Assembly (NCBI GenBank): GCA_021782055.1
Contig: JAJXVP010000038.1
Location: 1-17,556 of the forward strand
From: a bacterium
GTDB taxonomy: Bacteria; Spirochaetota; Spirochaetia; JABEVK01
DNA length: 17,556 bases
Direction of reading: 5' to 3'
Position 1 is the first letter of the stretch. Every line of letters begins with the position of its first letter. The position numbers and the translations under genes were made by a program. Positions 13,879-17,556 of this stretch are shown piece after piece. The notes under the pieces were generated by a model. It had not been told where the DNA came from and ran no database searches. It worked only from the letters and a program-made list of their open reading frames with translations.

Positions 13879-15987
13879 ATGAGCGACGTTGCCCCATATT
13901 TTAACCGCGAGTTAAGCTGGATTGAGTTCAATAGGCGTGTCTTAGATGAGGCACGACAAGAGTCAGTCCCCCCCTTAGAAAAAATCAAATACTTAGCCAT
14001 CGTCAGTTCGAACTTTGATGAGTTTTTTATGGTGCGCGTCGCTTCGGTGCGCCGTGCCGTTAAAGGGGGTGATCGGTGGCCAACTCAGCTAGCGGAAACT
14101 CCTTCACAAACACTTAAGTTAGTTCATAACCTCTACCGGAAAACTTATGAAGAGCAGTATCAACTTTGGGATGAAATCCGCTCGCTTTTAGCTGAACGAG
14201 GTATCCGTCGTCTTGTTCCCAGTGAATTTCGGCCCGAACAGCTCAATTTTGTTCGTGAACGCTTTCAAAAAGAACTTTTCGACGTGCTTTCACCGGTGAA
14301 AATCGAAGATAATCGGCCCTTTCCCTTTACCGGCAACCTGAGGCTAAACCTGGCGTTTTTGCTCAGTGGCGGTAGCCCCGAAGTGGGCAAGATGATTATG
14401 GTCGAGGTTCCGGCCTACCTCGATCGCCTGGTGTGGTTGCCTGATGACCGGCCCGGTGCAAGCTTTGCCTTTATTGAGGATATTGTTGGGCTTTTTGTGG
14501 AACAGCTCGTTCCCGGCTACCAAATTCGTGGCCGAGTCGAGTTTCGGATCACTCGTGATGCAGACATTCCGGTCGATGAAGAAAAAGAAGAAGATTTTGT
14601 TGAAGCTATGGCGCGCATCCTGCAGAATCGAATGCATTCTCACCCCATGCGTTTGGAAGTACGGGGAAATAATGAAGAACTCATCAACCGTTTAACGGCG
14701 GCCCTCGACATCGACGCCGATGCCGTTTTTCCCATTCCCGGCCCCCTTAACCTTAAGGACCTATTCAGTTTGGCCACGGTTAGCGGCTATGACGAACTCA
14801 AGTTCCCCGTTTGGGAGTCTCGCCGCCCCCTTCCCGACGATGAGGATATTTGGGATTGGATCCGGACGGAAGACCGATTATTGTTTCTACCCTATGAATC
14901 TTTCACGCCCGTAATTCGGCTCCTTTCAGAAGCCGCCGTAGACCCCGACGTTCTCGCGATTCGCATGACGCTTTACCGTACCTCTGGCGATTCTCCGATT
15001 GTCCATGCGTTAGCTCAAGCGGCGCGCGAAGGCAAACAGGTGATGGTCCTGGTCGAGCTAAAAGCACGCTTTGATGAAGAGCAGAATATCAGCTGGGCCC
15101 GTACCCTTGAACAGTCCGGTTGCACTGTCATTTACGGTGTTGAGGGCCTAAAAGTCCACGCCAAGGCTTTACTTATCGTACGCCGAGAAAGCGATGGGAT
15201 ACGACGTTATGTTCATTTAGGGACCGGCAACTACAATGAGAAAACGGCTAAACTCTATGGGGATTTTGGCCTGTTCACGGCGCGTTCGGACTACACTTTT
15301 GAAGTAGCGCAGTTTTTCAACGCCATAACGGGTTACTCTTCGATTGGGCGGATGCATTACCTGGTCATGGCCCCCCACAACCTCAAGTCGAAACTTTTAT
15401 CGCAACTGGAAGGCCTGACCCAGCAAGCCCGCCAAGGCGTATCGTGCCGAATACGGGCAAAAATGAACTCGTTGGCGGACGAAGATATTATCCAAGCCCT
15501 TTATAGGGCCAGTCAGGCGGGAGTAAATATTCTCCTCAACGTTCGGGGTATCTGTATGCTAGTGCCCGGAAAAGACTTCAGTGCAAACATCCACGTCATC
15601 AGCATCGTCGACCGTTACTTGGAACATGCCCGTGTCTTTATTTTTCAGGCAGGAGAAACGGAAGAAGTCTTTTTGTCTTCCGCTGACTGGATGTTTCGCA
15701 ACCTGGAACGCCGTGTGGAATTGATGTTCCCTATCCTATATCCGCCACTCAAAGAGCGTATTAAAAGCGCTGTTGAGGTCTGGCTGCACGATAACGTCAA
15801 AGCACGAGTTTTAACCAGCGAGGGCAACTGGATCCGGCGCCAACCCGGTTTGACAGATGACGGGACCCTGCAGGATGAGCTGAGAGCGCAAGACGTTTTT
15901 CATCGTCAGGTAGAACAAGAACGGCGTATGGAACGTAGCGCTCCTAAACGGGATTTGATCGCGAGAAGGAAACCTAAGAATTCCTGA
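13879..15987 (+). CDS. ppk1: Polyphosphate kinase 1
   Basis: Ppk1 reversibly transfers the ATP gamma-phosphate to growing polyphosphate chains. The 702-aa protein has the N domain (FNRELSWIEFNRRVL, 8-22; FDEFFMVRV, 46-54), the head domain and two phospholipase-D-like C domains. The autophosphorylated histidine is H427 in GLKVHAK, the second catalytic histidine is H583 in EHARVF, and VELKARFDEEQNI (392-404) and HLGTGNYN (446-453) are typical. A usual HHPYESF segment reads FLPYESF here (336-342). AGGAG at 13866-13870, 8 nt from the ATG, supports the start. A 7-codon frame (ATG 13859, stop 13880-13882) overlaps the start codon. Lying 38 nt after the Ppx/GppA gene, it pairs polyphosphate synthesis with breakdown. 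Confidence 0.97.
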   Translation: MSDVAPYFNRELSWIEFNRRVLDEARQESVPPLEKIKYLAIVSSNFDEFFMVRVASVRRAVKGGDRWPTQLAETPSQTLKLVHNLYRKTYEEQYQLWDEIRSLLAERGIRRLVPSEFRPEQLNFVRERFQKELFDVLSPVKIEDNRPFPFTGNLRLNLAFLLSGGSPEVGKMIMVEVPAYLDRLVWLPDDRPGASFAFIEDIVGLFVEQLVPGYQIRGRVEFRITRDADIPVDEEKEEDFVEAMARILQNRMHSHPMRLEVRGNNEELINRLTAALDIDADAVFPIPGPLNLKDLFSLATVSGYDELKFPVWESRRPLPDDEDIWDWIRTEDRLLFLPYESFTPVIRLLSEAAVDPDVLAIRMTLYRTSGDSPIVHALAQAAREGKQVMVLVELKARFDEEQNISWARTLEQSGCTVIYGVEGLKVHAKALLIVRRESDGIRRYVHLGTGNYNEKTAKLYGDFGLFTARSDYTFEVAQFFNAITGYSSIGRMHYLVMAPHNLKSKLLSQLEGLTQQARQGVSCRIRAKMNSLADEDIIQALYRASQAGVNILLNVRGICMLVPGKDFSANIHVISIVDRYLEHARVFIFQAGETEEVFLSSADWMFRNLERRVELMFPILYPPLKERIKSAVEVWLHDNVKARVLTSEGNWIRRQPGLTDDGTLQDELRAQDVFHRQVEQERRMERSAPKRDLIARRKPKNS

Positions 15988-16046
15988 CATTCTTTGCTAT
16001 GAATTCTCGGGGTAATGCGGTAAATTATCTCCATCGCGGAGGTAAT

Positions 16047-17556
16047 ATGGAGATTTCTTCTTTGGAGGCCTTGGCGGCATCTGTGCGTTCTCTATCCATG
16101 GACGCTGTTCAGGCCGCCAATTCAGGCCACCCGGGGATGCCCCTAGGGTGTGCCGATCTGGGGGCCTTACTGTACGGTGAAGTTCTAAAACATGATCCTT
16201 CTCAGCCCCAATGGATCGATCGCGATCGTTTTATCTTGTCGGCGGGCCATGGGTCAATGTTGCTTTACTCGCTTCTACACCTTACCGGCTACGGGTTACC
16301 CCTTGAGGAGTTGAAGAAATTCCGTCAATTAGGGAGTAAGACTCCAGGCCATCCCGAGTATGGTTGGACTGTAGGCGTCGAGACAACGACAGGACCGTTA
16401 GGGGCCGGCTTCAGCAACGCTGTGGGTTTTGCCATTGCCGAAACCAAACTTGCGGCCGAATTTAATACTCCCGAACACACTGTCATTGACCATTACACCT
16501 ATGCTCTTGCCGGCGATGGCTGCCTTATGGAAGGGGTCAGTGCCGAAGCTGCTTCGTTAGCCGGACACTTAGAATTGGGTAAGCTCATTGTGTTTTACGA
16601 TTCCAACGGCATCACCATCGAAGGTCATACGGATATTGCGTTTACCGAAGATGTCGGCCAACGCTTTGAAGCTTACGGCTGGCAAGTGCTTAAAGGGAGT
16701 GCCCACGATATTTCACAGATGATGACCCTCATCAGCGAGGCAAAAGCCGAAAAGAAACGCCCTTCGTTGTTGATTCTCACCAGCACTATTGGCTTTGGCT
16801 CTCCCCATAAAGCGGGTACGCACGACGTCCACGGGACCCCCCTAGGTGCAGAGGAAATCAAAGCGACCAAGAAGAACTTAGGTTTACCTGAAGACGAGCA
16901 GTTTTATATTGTTCCCGAGGCGTTACGCTATACCGCACAAAAAGCCACTCCCTGGAAGGCGGCGCGTGAGACATGGGAAAAAACCTTTGCGGCCTGGGCC
17001 AAAGTCAACCCTGAGCTAAAGGCCAAGTGGGACAAATTTTTTGCTGACCCAACAACCTTAGTGGATTACGCCGAAGAACCCAGCTTTGCCTTGGGCGAGG
17101 CTGTCGCCACTCGTGTGGCTGGTGGCAAGAGCTTGAATGCGTTCGCCAAAGTCATGCCTGGTTTAACCGGAGGCTCGGCGGACCTGGCTCCTTCAAATAA
17201 TACCGCTCTACCCTTTGGTGAGTATTCGGCCCAAAATCGTCTTGGTCGAACTTTCCACTTCGGGGTACGTGAACACGGTATGGGCGGCGTTGTTAATGGG
17301 ATGAACCTCCATGGCGGACTTCGCGCTTTTGGGGCAACCTTCCTGGTCTTTGCGGACTATATGCGTCCGCCGCTCCGTTTGTCGGCTATCATGGGTCTCC
17401 CGTCGCTTTTCGTTTTTACTCACGACTCACTGTTTGTTGGTGAAGATGGACCGACCCACCAGCCCATTGAGCATGCAGAAGCACTTCGCGCTATTCCGCG
17501 CTTGCTTGTTCTTCGGCCCGGAGACGCGCAAGAAACCTTCCTGGCATGGAAGCTGG
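16047..17556 (+). CDS. tkt: Transketolase, N-terminal part (runs off the window)
   Basis: Transketolase moves two-carbon units between sugar phosphates in the pentose phosphate pathway using thiamine pyrophosphate. The 503 codons present are open throughout. Key marks are H28 (SGHPG), H68 (AGHGSM), the TPP motif GDGCLMEG (156-163) with N187, the catalytic glutamate E409 (VREHGM) and DSLFVGEDGPTHQP (460-473). About 150 residues, including the C-terminal domain, lie beyond the window. GGAGG at 16038-16042 lies 4 nt before the ATG. A second in-frame ATG at 15999 lacks a ribosome binding site and adds residues without family similarity. The gene is 59 nt after ppk1; I see no clear promoter or terminator in between. 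The sequence resembles spirochaete transketolases as I remember them. Confidence 0.96.
   Translation, partial: MEISSLEALAASVRSLSMDAVQAANSGHPGMPLGCADLGALLYGEVLKHDPSQPQWIDRDRFILSAGHGSMLLYSLLHLTGYGLPLEELKKFRQLGSKTPGHPEYGWTVGVETTTGPLGAGFSNAVGFAIAETKLAAEFNTPEHTVIDHYTYALAGDGCLMEGVSAEAASLAGHLELGKLIVFYDSNGITIEGHTDIAFTEDVGQRFEAYGWQVLKGSAHDISQMMTLISEAKAEKKRPSLLILTSTIGFGSPHKAGTHDVHGTPLGAEEIKATKKNLGLPEDEQFYIVPEALRYTAQKATPWKAARETWEKTFAAWAKVNPELKAKWDKFFADPTTLVDYAEEPSFALGEAVATRVAGGKSLNAFAKVMPGLTGGSADLAPSNNTALPFGEYSAQNRLGRTFHFGVREHGMGGVVNGMNLHGGLRAFGATFLVFADYMRPPLRLSAIMGLPSLFVFTHDSLFVGEDGPTHQPIEHAEALRAIPRLLVLRPGDAQETFLAWKL

Noticed and set aside
14344..14643. Minus-strand 99-codon frame inside ppk1
   Set aside because: It is a shadow of the strongly conserved ppk1 frame and resembles no known protein.
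15999..16046. Earlier in-frame start for the transketolase
   Set aside because: It lacks a Shine-Dalgarno sequence, and the added residues precede the point where family similarity begins, while 16047 has GGAGG upstream.

Overview
This window looks like chromosomal DNA from a free-living, double-membraned bacterium with roughly balanced base composition. Outer-membrane character is suggested by a predicted omptin-like beta-barrel and by exported proteins with Sec signal peptides. The transketolase, the compact hemA-hemCD-hemB set and the general gene mix remind me of Spirochaetota. That is an impression from remembered sequences, not a phylogenetic result. I see no insertion sequences, phage genes, CRISPR arrays, tRNAs or rRNAs, so this is a core-metabolism region.

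Region 1 (1-5383, + strand) begins with a control region: two NrdR-box-like palindromes exactly 31 bp apart, then a good sigma-70-type promoter. They precede nrdA (class I ribonucleotide reductase large subunit). An HD-superfamily phosphohydrolase starts 3 nt after the nrdA stop. Next come a single-cysteine (WCGD) thioredoxin-fold protein and an exported TPR-like protein, whose genes overlap by ATGA. No nrdB is present.

Region 2 (5408-9426, - strand) reads, in transcription order, as an exported L,D-transpeptidase, hemA, a hemC-hemD fusion and hemB. Together the hem genes would convert glutamyl-tRNA towards uroporphyrinogen III, with hemL missing from the window. The set is unusually compact. 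HemA lacks the C-terminal dimerisation domain. The HemC half of the fusion appears to stop before domain 3, which carries the cofactor-binding cysteine in known porphobilinogen deaminases.

Region 3 (9427-9710) is a divergent intergenic region with promoter candidates on both strands, a 9-bp palindrome present twice, and two hairpins just before the ribosome binding site of an RRM-type RNA-binding protein. The arrangement resembles a long structured cold-shock leader.

Region 4 (9711-17556, + strand) carries the RRM protein, a small ABM-domain protein, an omptin-family outer-membrane protease candidate (TTG start), a ROK sugar kinase, a Ppx/GppA-HD fusion, polyphosphate kinase 1 and a transketolase cut by the window end. 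ROK kinase, Ppx/GppA and Ppk1 probably form one sugar-phosphate and polyphosphate/alarmone transcription unit. The points most worth checking are the truncated haem enzymes, the omptin homologue, the tandem NrdR boxes and the RRM leader.
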